Below, piece by piece: positions 11,637 to 21,775 of a stretch of 64,000 bases of DNA. Made by a program: the position numbers and the translations under genes. Location of the stretch: assembly GCA_947397865.1 (NCBI GenBank), contig OX377620.1, positions 117,899,085 through 117,963,084 on the forward strand, read 5' to 3'. This DNA comes from Polietes domitor. Taxonomy: Eukaryota > Arthropoda > Insecta > Diptera > Muscidae. Position 1 is the stretch's first letter. Each line of letters starts with the position of its first letter. The notes beneath the pieces are model-generated. The model ran no database searches, was not told where the DNA came from, and saw only the letters and a program-made list of their open reading frames with translations.

Positions 11637-13445
11637 AACAATTTCTTTAATTTTAATTGATACCGATGTTTTATTCATATATATATATTATATCTACAGC
11701 CTTCTTTTGTTCGCCGACTTATAGTGAAATTGGACGTAGAATATTTTTTTCCATCTAAAATTCACTTTTGTGGGACATTTTAGTACCAATTCGAAAAAAG
11801 TACGAATTTAACCCTAAAATGTATTTTTAGTTTTTGACTTATTTCTAGCATTTAAGTGAAGTTATGAGTTTCGGTGTATTCAGAGACTCATAGAAAAATT
11901 TTATTGCAAATATTTTTGTAGTATTTGTATTTTGACCTGCTAAACCTCTGCTTTGGGGGTGTTTTTAACCTTCCACAGAAAAGGGGCCAAAAAGACCTCT
12001 ACATTGGGGAGCTAGAGGTTTAAAATGTTCCACAAAACTTTTTTCTCGTAATGTTTCAAGTAATATTGCTGAACATATTTTATAGCTAAAATATAAGAAT
12101 CGCAAATGAAATTTAATAAATAAAAAATAAAAAAATAATAATAAATAATTTCTTCTTTAAATACCCAAATTGGTACGCATATTTTATTTATATATATATT
12201 TTATCTACAGCTTTCTTGTGTTCTTTGACTTATAGTGAATTTTGACGTAGAATATTTTTTCCATTCACACCTCCAAGCTAAAATTTAGTTTTATGGGACA
12301 TTTCAGTACCAATTCCAAAAAAGTACGAAAATAGGTCTAAATTGAATTTGAAGTTTTGATTTACTTCTGGTATTTAAATTAAGTTTTGAGTTTTGGTGTA
12401 TTCAGAGACTTATAGAAGAATTTCATGGCAAATATTTTTGTAGAATATTTTCACCCGTTAAACCCTTGTTTTAGGGGTGCTTTTTATCCTTTGGCAGAAA
12501 AGGTCCCTATACTAGAAGGTTAAAATATTCCACAAAAATGTCGCGCTTGCTGTTTTAAGTAATATTGCTGAACACATCCTATACTTAAAATGTAGGGATC
12601 ATAAGATTTCATATGTCGATTCAAGAATGTGCAAAAGTGGGAAATATTTACCTCCTTTCAAAAGGACCTGAGTTTTGATTTTTTTTGCCAGTTAAGTTGA
12701 CATTTGAGTTCTAGTGTATTTGAAGACTTTTGGTAGAATTTTATGACAAATGTTTTTGTAGAACATTTTGACTCGTTAAAACCCCATTTTAGGGATGTTT
12801 TTTACCCTTTACACAAAAGGGTCAAAAAGGTCCTTATATTGAGGTGGTAGAGGGTTAAAATTTCCCACAAAAATGTTCCTCGTAATGTTTTCAGTAATAT
12901 TGCTGAGTACAAGCTATACTTAAAATGTAAGGCTCGCAAAGTTTCCTATGTCGATTTATCATAATAATATGCAAAAGGGGGAAATGTTGACCTTTCTCTA
13001 AAATGAACTATGTTTTGACTTATTTCTGGCATTTATCTTAAGTTTTGAGTTTTCATGTAATCAGGAACTTTTGGTAGAATTTTATGGCAAATATTTTTGT
13101 AGAACATTTTGGGCCTTTAAACTCCCATTTAAAGGGGTGTTTTTACCCTTTTGTACTAAAGGGACCAAAAAGACCCCTTTATTGAGGAGCTAAAAGGGTT
13201 AAAATGCTCCACAAAAATGTTGCTCGTAGTGTTCTAAGTAATATTCCTGAACTCATCATATACTTAAAATATAAGGATCACAAGGTTTCCTATGCCGATT
13301 CATTATAAGAATTTGCAAAAGGGGGAAATATTCACACTCTCCCCCCCCCCTAATATTACCACAATACGTAATTTTGCAAAACCCTTCTTTCTGAATCCAT
13401 TGTCAGAACCTTGTTCCTCAATGTTATTAAACAATCAAAATATTT
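11637..13445 (+). repeat. Tandem family F, array 1
   Basis: Three to four units of about 540 bp. Recurring landmarks are GACTTATAGTGAA, TTTTAGTACCAATTCGAAAA, TTTCGGTGTATTCAGAGACT, AAATATTTTTGTAGAA, CGTTAAACC, GGGGTGTTTTTACCCTT, GCTAGAGGGTTAAAATGTTC-like stretches, AGTAATATTGCTGAACA and CTTAAAATGTAAGG. The first two units include the ATATATTTTATCTACAGC start segment; later ones lack it. The array runs directly into foldback G1. The same family occurs reversed at 18300-20220 and forward at 36650-38530. Confidence 0.8.
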
Positions 13446-13840
13446 ACAGGACTTTTAATTTTCAAAAGGATATAGGTGTTTTAATAATTTATCAGCGTAC
13501 TTTTAAGAATCATGCTAAGACGATATGGGTATCAAATGAAAAAGAGGAATATGCTGTAAAAATACTTTAAACTACATGTTTCTATCTGCATTAGTTTGGC
13601 ATTAACATCCGTTTCAAGTTTATACTCTTAAAAGGGCAAAACATTAATAAACTAAGGGAGAAATTTTGAAACGGTTGTTAATGCCAAACTAATGCAGTTA
13701 GATGCTTGAAACTGTTATTATTTTTAAAAGATATTCTTATCTATCATACTATACTCATATCGCCTTTTTATGACTCGCAAAAGTACGAAAATAAATTATT
13801 TAAACTTCTATATCCTTTGGAAATTAAAAGTCGCGTGAAA
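13446..13840. repeat. Foldback element G1 (long inverted repeat)
   Basis: Imperfect inverted repeat with arms of about 165 bp and a spacer of about 55 bp. The inner arms CTGCATTAGTTTGGCATTAA (about 13589) and TTAATGCCAAACTAATGCAG (about 13679) are perfect complements; outer arm motifs AAAGGATATAG, CGTACTTTT and GATATGGGTAT have diverged partners on the right. Related copies lie at 34330-34655, 38535-38950 and 41083-41378. A 112-codon frame (13706-14044) starts inside the right arm and is not conserved in the other copies. Confidence 0.75.
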
Positions 13841-14165
13841 AGGAAGAAAAAATCCCCAAATGAAACTGAGCACACAGTTATTCTACATATGATCTCTACA
13901 CCATTTGCAAGTGTAATTCAAAAGACACCATTTGAAATTCAAAAAATATGCTCATATTGCATATATGAAAACATTACCAAAGATCAAATTTCAGAGTATT
14001 CCGATCGTCCGTATATAAGTTATAAAATCTTTAAATTTAAATAGGTTAGAGTTATTTGCGTGAGAGATACGTAAATTTGTTTTCTTAACAGCAGAATATT
14101 AAAGTTTACAGAAATAAATAAATGCTACCCAACCTAATGTATATTTTGCTTAAATAATTTTGTTT
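13841..14165. other. Tail after foldback G1
   Basis: AT-rich sequence with most of the 112-codon frame 13706-14044, which has no motif I recognise. I see no match elsewhere in the window except the first few bases, which resemble the unit at 39540-39600. Confidence 0.4.
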
Positions 14166-14519
14166 ACCATTTTTGAATTGCCAATGGAATAATTTTTGAA
14201 TTACAAATGGAATAATTTTTGAATTTCAAATGAAAACTTTTGAATTCCAAATGTTGTCTTTTGAATTACAAATGACGAGTTTTGAATTGCAAATTACGAG
14301 GTTTGAATTACAAATGGACAGTTTTGAATTTCAAATGATGTCCTTTGATTTTCAAATGGCGACTTTTGAATTCCAAATGTTGTCTTTTGAATTTCATTTG
14401 ACATTTTTTGAATTTCAAATGACAAGTTTTGAATTTCAAGTGATATTTTTTGAATTGCAAATGGAATTTTTGAATTTAAACTGGTGTCTTTTGAATTTCA
14501 AGTGATGTCTTTTGAATTA
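14166..14519 (+). repeat. 21-bp minisatellite encoding a heptad pattern
   Basis: About 16 units of 21 bp with core TTTTGAATTTCAAATG plus five variable bases. In the forward frame 14230-14505 the repeat reads F-E-F/L-Q-M-x-S over 91 codons because 21 is a multiple of three. There is no upstream gene context or sign of an exon. Diverged units appear to resume at about 15141-15200 after mariner copy 1, which broke the array. Most likely a noncoding minisatellite. Confidence 0.8.
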
Positions 14520-15138
14520 AAGGGTGATTTTTTAAGAGCTTGATAACTTTTTAAAAAAAAAAAACGCATAAAATTTGCAAAATCTCATCGGTTCTTTATT
14601 TGAAACGTTAGATTGGTCCATGACATTTACTTTTTGAAGATAATTTCATTTAAATGTTGACCGCGGCTGCGTCTTAGGTGGTCCATCCGCTTAGTCCAAT
14701 ATTGGCATTTCCACGTTTTTGAGTAACAGAGACCCAATTGGTGCGAACGGCGACGAATCGAAAATTGGTGGTCATCATTAACACTGGCCGATACAGCTGC
14801 GATATTTTCTTCAGTTCGCACTCTACGTAAGCGTGTTGGTGGTTTAATGTCCAACAATGTAAATTTGGTGCGAAATTTAGTCACAATAGCCCGAATAGCC
14901 GCTTCAGTGGGTCGATTAAACTGACCATAAAATGGAAGCGCGCAATGAACTTTCTTAACAGAGCACGCATTTTGATAATAAAATTCAATAATTTGCAAGC
15001 GTTGTTCGTTTGTAAGACGATTCATGATGAAATGTCAAAGCATACTGAGCATCTTTCTCTTTGACACCATGTCTGAAATCCCACGTGATCTGTCAAATAC
15101 TAATGCATGAAAATCCTAACCTCAAAAAAATCACTCTT
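14520..15138 (-). mobile_element. Mariner deletion derivative, copy 1 (619 bp)
   Basis: Bounded by TA at 14518-14519 and 15139-15140. The ends are imperfect inverted repeats: AAGGGTGATTTTTT on the left and the inverse of AAGAGTGATTTTTTT on the right. The same 619-bp length and ends are found at 21776, 26124 and 47916. It carries one open frame (14627-15025, minus) and cannot encode a full transposase. It sits in the 21-bp minisatellite. Confidence 0.93.
14627..15025 (-). CDS. Mariner-derived DNA-binding fragment fused to transposase tail, copy 1
   Basis: 132 codons. Residues about 6-51 (NEQRLQIIEFYYQN, RPTEAAIRAIVTKF) are the first helix-turn-helix region of mariner transposases; 56-75 is the PPTRLRR linker; 83-106 (FSIRRRSHQLG) is the second helix-turn-helix. 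At TWK, residue 106, the frame jumps straight to the family's extreme C-terminal tail (WTKRMDHLRRSRGQHLNEI, 107-132). Mariner transposases are about 345 residues long, so the D,D34D catalytic domain is missing and no cutting activity is possible. If expressed, it might bind the element's ends and act as a competitor, which is inference. This copy has Tyr where others have Asn or Leu just after the junction (CQYWT). Confidence 0.8.
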   Translation of the reverse strand: MNRLTNEQRLQIIEFYYQNACSVKKVHCALPFYGQFNRPTEAAIRAIVTKFRTKFTLLDIKPPTRLRRVRTEENIAAVSASVNDDHQFSIRRRSHQLGLCYSKTWKCQYWTKRMDHLRRSRGQHLNEIIFKK

Positions 15139-15809
15139 TATAATTGAAAAAAGGAGTTCCATGTGTTGTCTTGTTGAACTTGATGCTTTTGATTTTTGAA
15201 ACAAAAAAATATTTGGGGTTTTATTTGAAAATTCTAAATTTCAAGGACTCGATGAATTGAGGGAGGAAGTTCCTTAATTGGATGTATTTAAAATTTATCA
15301 ATTATATATTTTTTCTATATTTTACTACACTATAATTTTGTAAAATTGCTCCGCCCTAATATAACCGCATACGTATATCTGTTTATATCTGTTCATATGC
15401 ACATAATGATTTGTAATTATTTAACTCTCATTTGCGTATTATATTCTGCTGGTCGTTAGTTTTAATGTTTAACAGCCAATATAAAATCGTTTATGCAATT
15501 ACACAAAGTGGCAATTACAATCGGTCGAGAGTAAATTTAAGGCCTAAACAACTCTAATATATTCAGAGTATTTCGCAGAATACTTAAAATTGATGCTAAG
15601 AGTTTCATGAGAACTTCCAAAAAAAGTGTAATTATAACAAAATAAATATTGATATTTTGTATTCAGATCATGTGTCTCTTCTCTCTGACTACTTTCTTCT
15701 GGTGAAACTATATTTGTCTAATAAATTTTATCAATTTTATTGAATATATTTTTAAGCCATAAATGTCAAAGTCAGACTTACACTTACACATTGGTGAAGG
15801 GTTTATATT
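15139..15809. other. Residual minisatellite, then AT-rich DNA
   Basis: 15141-15240 has diverged versions of the 21-bp unit (TGTTGTCTTGTTGAACTTGA, GCTTTTGATTTTTGAAAC). The rest to 15809 is AT-rich and holds nothing I can name. Confidence 0.5.
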
Positions 15810-16165
15810 TGAATAAATGCTAAAAGGAGAAAGTGATAAACAATATGATAGGGGCAGCATTGTGTTCAGCTGAGCATTATGTGCTATGAAAAGTAAATGT
15901 TTTTTGGGAAACAATTTTAATGCGAAATAATTTTATTTGATTTACTTAATTTATTGACTTGGAAAATTATGTGCAAAGTCACAGGGCTTTTGTGTGCATA
16001 TTGGGGAGAGAGGTTGGTGTGTTCAGAAGTGGGACACTTATTTTATTGTTCTCTCTTTAAGTGCTCAAAGGCAATATCTGGTGGGTTTGGTGACCACTTT
16101 AACACTAGGAAGTTGGTAGCTGAGTGTATAATCAACACAAGAGAAAGGTCAGAAATTAAGCAGGC
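15810..16165 (-). repeat. Right arm of a distant inverted duplication
   Basis: Reverse complement partner of 9990-10345, about 5.5 kb away. The first roughly 150 bp of shared sequence (ATATGATAGGGGCAGCATTG, TCAGCTGAGCATTATGTGCT, TGACTTGGAAAATTATGTGC) is almost identical to its partner; identity drops after about 15990. The segment does not carry the ends of any other family here, so it may be a segmental inverted duplication or two copies of an unlisted repeat. Confidence 0.75.
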
Positions 16166-16260
16166 TCTTAAGAATTCGTTCTCCTATAAGTCATCGTTGT
16201 TATTATTAATATAAAATTCTAAATTATTATTAAATAACGACAGTAATTCCATAAATATTT

Positions 16261-16758
16261 TCGATTTGAACTGGGATATTGTCCTGGCTCAAGACCATTT
16301 TGCATCTATATTTAATAGAAAGCAAATTTATTTACAAATGGCATGGTGACATTTATTACTTGGCTGCAGACTACCACGATCATGATTTCGACCATATCAA
16401 AAGTCTTTTCAAGTGGCTTCGCAGCGACTTTTCAACATCAAACACGGCCTCTATAAGGAGATAATTCACACAAACGAACGAGAAGCACAACTCACTTGCC
16501 GAATTTACGTTTAAAAAATCGCACCAAGTAATAAAGCACACATGCCATCTTACAAGCATCTCATTGAGTTGCATATGTAAGTATGTGTATATGCAGGTAT
16601 AGTTACCCAGCAATACTTCTGCCGTGCCAACGCTCACGGCAGAAGTTCGTTTGTATTTTTTTTGGTCTGTAATCAATATTTGATTTGAACTGGGATATTG
16701 TCCTGGCTCAAGACCATTTTGCATCTATATTTAGTAGAATGCAAATTTATTTACAAAT
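16261..16758 (+). mobile_element. Interspersed element E, copy 2
   Basis: Same architecture as copy 1: direct repeats of about 80 bp at 16265-16340 and 16680-16757 flank a body of about 340 bp with GACTACCACGATCATGATTT and GGCCTCTATAAGGAGATAAT. The right copy is preceded by TTTTTTTGGTCTGTAATC, as in copy 1 and in the isolated end fragments near 745 and 2975. A short inverted duplication (CTTCTGCCGTGCCAACGC followed by CTCACGGCAGAAG) lies at 16616-16650. Confidence 0.7.
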
Positions 16759-16903
16759 CAAATATATGGAAAGGAATTATCCCTCTTTGGAACTTCAAAG
16801 AGGAATCTAAGAGATTTTATTAATTAATATTTACACGAAGAACGTGTAAATATTTGTGGAATATAAAATTTAAGCTGAATAGATGTAATCCATTATTATT
16901 ATA

Positions 16904-17366
16904 GAGAGGGTCATTTAAAAGATTAAATTAGAATCGGCTATAAAAAGAAAGGAGTGGTTGAACTATGTCATTTAATAATGGAACACAATATCATTCATAT
17001 GACTACCACGACTGGCTCGGCAGTACCTCATCCGATCAGCCCAATTTTCAGTAAATGGTCAGCCCAAAATCCACACTAAATAGAGGATGCTTTGGCTTCT
17101 CTGTAGTCACGTGTAGGTTTTCTGAACCCCATATTTTGCTTATTGACATAGTCACCGGGGTGAAAATGAGCTGTATGAAGCCTGAACTGAAGGCCGATCT
17201 CCACTCTAAAAATTTCCACGTAAGCTTTTAATATTTCCCAATTTTTTTCGAAGGTATAGCGTCCTATTTTGCAAATGTCAAACATAAAACTGAAAATAAA
17301 AATTAGTGTTATTCTACTTTCCAAAGTCAAAGTAATCGGTTGTTCAAATTTTCAAATACATCCCCT
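16904..17366 (-). pseudogene. Internally deleted mariner-like remnant, copy 1
   Basis: On the minus strand a frame reads AHFHPGDYVNKQNMGF (about 17180-17130), matching the mariner SDEAHFHLGGYVNKQN block around the second catalytic Asp. After a deletion the C-terminal tail reads ENWADRMRYCRASRGSHMND, ending in IVFHY and a stop near 16974. The N-terminal domain is not recognisable and frames shift, so it is a pseudogene. Possible inverted ends are GAGGGTCATTTAAAAGATT near 16906 and a diverged inverse near 17365, each next to TA. A related copy with the same internal deletion lies at 32396-32742. Confidence 0.7.
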
Positions 17367-17399
17367 TATTATTTTGAAATTCTAGAGAATTTCCTTATG

Positions 17400-18265
17400 T
17401 ACATATTGAATTCAAATGGTACCGAAAGTAAAAGTGGGATGGAAAGCCTATCAACTTTTCCCCTTAAGAAGTGGTGCTAGGGGATAGGTATGTCTGGCGA
17501 AAATGTTAGGGAGGGAAAATTATTGGTGGCCAGTCTTCCATGTCTCCCCTCTAGAGGCTACTGTCGGGCGGTATGGGACCTTTCTTTAGTCTAAAAAAAT
17601 TATAAAAAATAAAAAAAAATGTCTGGGTGCCACCGTTAGGGTTCAAGGTATATTTTGAAAAAATATTGGAGTTGAAAAAATATTGCGGTGGGAGCAAATT
17701 ATAAAAATGTAGTTTTTGTATGGAAACACCATTAAGGATTGGTCATAGGGAATAAGTGTGTTAGAAAAATGTTATCTTGCATTTAACCCAGGATTGGGGC
17801 GACTCACGGGCAGTTTGCTCTCAAAAAATAAAAAATCGTATGGGGACCACCTTTGGGGTTCCGGATAGATAGTTATGTGCAGAGAACATATTTGAGCTGA
17901 AAAAATTGTGTGGGTTAGTCATACATTTGACTCCACCAGCGGTGGTTGCAAACTTTATAAAAATTTAATTTGCGTATGCCCCCTTAAGGAGTGGTGAGTG
18001 ATAGAGGGTATGTGTGTTCGGAAAAAATGTTGGGGAGGGGAAAATAAATGGGGTTCGGTCTTACAATTAACCCTTTGGGGCGACTCAGACGTTGTTTTTG
18101 GGCTTTTTGTGTATTTTTACCCTTTTTGCCGCCACTTCTGACCCCGATGAAAGCTCACTTACACTCACCACACCACCCTAATTTTTTGGCCCATGCATTT
18201 TTTCCAATCCTCACAAAATTAGTGGTTCTAGCATATCGAAATCGAAAATTCCAAACCGACAGAGA
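17400..18265 (+). repeat. Interspersed family H, copy 1
   Basis: Two to three internal units of about 260 bp. Landmarks are GGTGGGAGCAAATT, TTTGTATGG, CCTTAAGGAGTGGTG, GATAGGGGGTAGGTATG-like stretches, AAAAATGTTGGGGAGGGGAA and GTATGGGGACCACC, ending in CTCACAAAATTA and GTAGCATATCGAAAT-like sequence. The same order of landmarks occurs at 42070-43050. No protein domain is seen; the element class is unknown. Confidence 0.7.
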
Positions 18266-18299
18266 TCTTTGATTTTTAAGCCCTAATTCTAAAATAACT

Positions 18300-20225
18300 C
18301 CCTTATAACACAGACATAATAAATAACAGACAAAATAACAATGGATTCTGATAGAGGGGTAGAAAAAGAATACACGTGTATAGGCCTTTTGAAAGTTTAC
18401 GTATGGAGATCATTTTAGAGGACGGTGGTCAAAAAAAAAAAAAATCAAAATCTTATGAGGAATCGTTTCATATGCCGTGATCCTTACATTTTAGGTATAG
18501 GATTTGTTCAGCGATATTACTTAAGACGCTGCTAGGAAAATTTTTTAACCCTCTAGCGCCTCAATGTAGAGATATTTTTGTCCTCTTTTGTGAGAAAGAA
18601 TAAAAAGTAAACCTAAACAGCTTTAACGGTTCAAACTGCTCCACTAATATGTTTGTTGTAAAATTTTATTATTTAAAACGAGCACCTCTACATTAGGGTC
18701 TTTTTGGTCCCTTTTGTTAAAAGGGGTTAAAAACACCCCTTAAACAGGGGTGAAAATGTTCTACAAATATATTTGCTGCAAAATTCTATTATATAAAACA
18801 CTACGAGGAACATTTTAACCCTCTAGATCCACAATTCAGTGTTTTTTGTCCCTTCTGTGCGAAAGGGTAAAGCACCCCTAAAACAGGGACTGAACGGGTT
18901 AAAATGTTCTACAAAAATATTAGTTGTAAAGTTTTATTATTTAAAACACTACGAGGAACATTTTTGTGGAACAGTTTGACCCACTGGCGCCTCAATATAG
19001 GGGTATTTTTGGTCCCTTTTGTGAAGAAGGGTAAAAATACCCTTAAAAGAAGTGGTTTAACAGGTTAAAATGTTACACAGAAATATTTGCCATGAAATTC
19101 TACTATAAGTCTCTGAAACTTACTTAAGTTGTGTGCGACTAATAAAACGTTTAATTCATTTTAGGTATAATTTCGTACTTTTTTTTTGAATTGGTACTTA
19201 AATGTCCCACAAAACTGATTTTTAGAGGGTTGATGTGAATGGAAAAATTATTCTACATAAAATATCACTATAAGTCACCGAACAAAATAAAGCTGTTGAT
19301 ATTATATGTAAAATAAAATATCATTACAAATATTAATATATTTAAACAAGAATTGATTTATAAAATTTTTCTTTTTTATTCATTAAATATCGTTGTTATA
19401 TTTACACTTTAAGAATGAAAGGTGTTCAGCAATATTACTAAAAAACTACAATGAAATTTTTTGTGGAACATATTAACCCTCTAGCTCCTCAATGTAGGGG
19501 TCTTGTTGGTCCCTTTTGTGCAAATGAGTGTTTTAACTGGTCAAAATGTTATACAGAAATATTTGCCATGAAATTCTACTATAAGGCTCTTCAGATACCA
19601 AAACTCAAACATCAACATAAATGCCAGAAATAACACAAAACTTAAAATTAATTTTAGGGTTAATTTCGTACTTTTACCGAATTCACCCACAAAACCGAAT
19701 TTTAGGGGTGTGATGTGAATGGAAAAAATATTCTACGTCAAATTTCACTATAAGTCAGCAATCAAAAGATAGCTGTAGGTATAATATATATAAATAAAAT
19801 ATGCGTACCAATTTTGGGTATTTAAACAGGAAATTATTTATTAAGTTTTTTCGTTCATCTTTTGGTAGTTCTATAACGTTATCAAACAATATGTGTAACG
19901 ATTTTTTTTCAATAAAAAACGGATTTTGATAAAGGGGGTTTAAAAATAATATACGTGTATCGGCGATTTGAAAGTTTAAGGCCATTTTAGAGGTGGTGGG
20001 TCAACATTTCCCCCTTTTTCATATTCTTATGATATATCGACATATGAAACCTTGTGATCCTTACATTTTAAGTATAGGATGTGTTCAGCAATGTTATTTA
20101 AAACACTACGAGGAACATTTTTGTGGAATACTTTAACCCTCTAACTACTCAATATATATAGGGGACATTTTGATCCATTTTGTATAAAAGTGTAAAAAAC
20201 ACACCTAAAAGCGGACTCAACGGTC
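18300..20225 (-). repeat. Tandem family F, reversed array
   Basis: Reverse-complement F units, with CCTACATTTTAAGTATAGGA-type, TGTTCAGCAATATTACTTAA, GGTTAAAAACACCCCT and CACTATAAGTC landmarks recurring. Variable unit length suggests partial units, some only 180 bp. TTCCCCCTTTTTCATATTC at about 20008 corresponds to the end that leads into foldback G in the forward arrays, but no G lies next to this array. Confidence 0.75.
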
Positions 20226-21229
20226 CTATGTTTGCTGCTCCTGTAAACTTCTCGAAATGTTGTTACATTGTTTTGGCGTTTCAGGTGCCGATATATGAGT
20301 AAATGATGTCTTTTTATTTTAATTAGCACTATATTAATATTAATAGTAATAAATTCCTTATAAATATGATATTCTAAAAGTTTTTCATAATCAAATTTTG
20401 CCTCAAAATTTAATTTATCATAAGCGTTGTCATGCTATGTTGATTTTAATTAAGATCTCTTTCACTCTCCCTTGATTTGCTTGTTACTCTGCTCATTATT
20501 TATAAATGCAATCCCATCCGAGGTGATGTGATGCGTTGACTTGAGTTTGAGGCAATCAACTCTCAGTACCTATTTGAGGAATGTTAATGAAGCATTACTG
20601 TCAGCACCACACACAGTAACTAATCTGTGATTAGGTATGTCTGCTGGTCCTGGCCGACTGGCTGGCTGGTTGTAAACACAAATATCCGTTTCATGTCCTG
20701 GCACAATGGTCATGATAATTATTTGCCTTAACACCCGACCAGCAGCAGAACAACCATCGGCAACCAACCCACCTCAAACCATCTCGGCCTCTTTGTTTGC
20801 TTTTTTTTGGGGGGGTTTTATTATTTGCTGTCGGTGTAGTTGTTGTTGTTTCAGTTGCTGCTGTCTGTTGTTATTATTTTTGTATTACATGAAACTAATT
20901 TATGTTTGTTTTTTCTTTTTTTGCAAAATCATGTTTCAGTCATGTTGTACCTGACTGAATGAAGCGTTTCTCTTTTCTGCTTCATTTTATTTTATTGTTG
21001 CTGAAATGAAACTGAAAAAGATTCCAAAGTGCCGGCCCCTCCCATTCATTTTCATACGCTCGAGGAAAATGTTGACGAAATGTATGATGGACCAAGGACA
21101 ACAACAATAATCAACATGAAAAATCGGAAAATATATTTTTCATAAAAGTCAAAGTCAATGCTGTGATGTTTAACCCAAAGAGTGCGTTTATTGAAAACAA
21201 ATTTTGGCCGAAATGAGGTAGCCTCCAAT
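20226..21229. other. Apparently single-copy DNA
   Basis: Less AT-rich than its surroundings, with a CAGCAG/GTTGTTGTT-rich patch at 20740-20880 and poly-T runs. Short overlapping frames on both strands (20570-20954) lack domains and begin in simple sequence. It may be host noncoding DNA; no exon could be supported. Confidence 0.4.
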
Positions 21230-21515
21230 TGACTCAGCAGTTGATGTTACACGACCATCCGCTTCGTTATCGCTTCTCAGTTTTCAGCTAGGTGGCTATG
21301 ACAACAAGCAAGACTGTCGCTCTAGAAAAGGTTCTCAGAAAGTGTCAGTTTGTTGTAGATTTTTGGCATAAATGGCCCATTTTCAATGAAAATTCAGCTG
21401 GAAACGCCATTTCAGTAAATGGTGGGCAGAGGCATGATAAACTTGGGCAATCTTTGAGTTCAGCAGAATGTCGCGCCGTGACATACAGCCACAATCGACG
21501 TTTTGCGCACTAACT
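21230..21515 (+). pseudogene. Frameshifted mariner-like transposase fragment
   Basis: In one frame about 21275-21365 reads FQLGGYDNKQDCRSRKGSQK, which resembles the mariner AHF-LGGYVNKQNCR block. After a frameshift the next frame reads WPIFNENSAGNAISVNGGQR, comparable to the GP-FFENEAGNAVTVNGERY block that precedes the last catalytic residue. The following SSAECRAVTYSHN resembles a decayed QDGATCHTA motif. Both ends of the gene are absent. The annotated 73-codon frame is therefore only partly in the ancestral frame. Confidence 0.6.
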
Positions 21516-21673
21516 AAAAATATAAAATTTTGTCAAGCGCTATGCATAACATTTTCTGATGTATTTTGGCTTTCTAAACTCAAAAACGATATAAAAAAAT
21601 TATGAATACTTTTTTTCAACTAAAATTTAAAATTTCGCCGAATTGAGCTCTCATTTTGGAAATATAAGACCGT
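21516..21673. repeat. Fragment of AT-rich repeat J
   Basis: 21555-21640 (TGATGTATTTTGGCTTTCTA, AAACGATATAAAAAAAT) matches 31545-31620 and, inverted and diverged, about 46195-46235. It lies directly against a Helitron terminus at both 21.6 and 31.6 kb. Confidence 0.55.
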
Positions 21674-21775
21674 CTAGCAGTACCCGCTGCTTCGCACGCG
21701 AAAAAGCCAGTTATTTGTTAATTTTATCCGTCTCTGTTATTTATTTATTTATTTAATTTTCTTTTGGTGGATATA

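Noticed and set aside
13706..14044. 112-codon frame as a gene
   Set aside because: It starts in the right arm of foldback G1, is not preserved in G2-G4, and has no motif I recognise.
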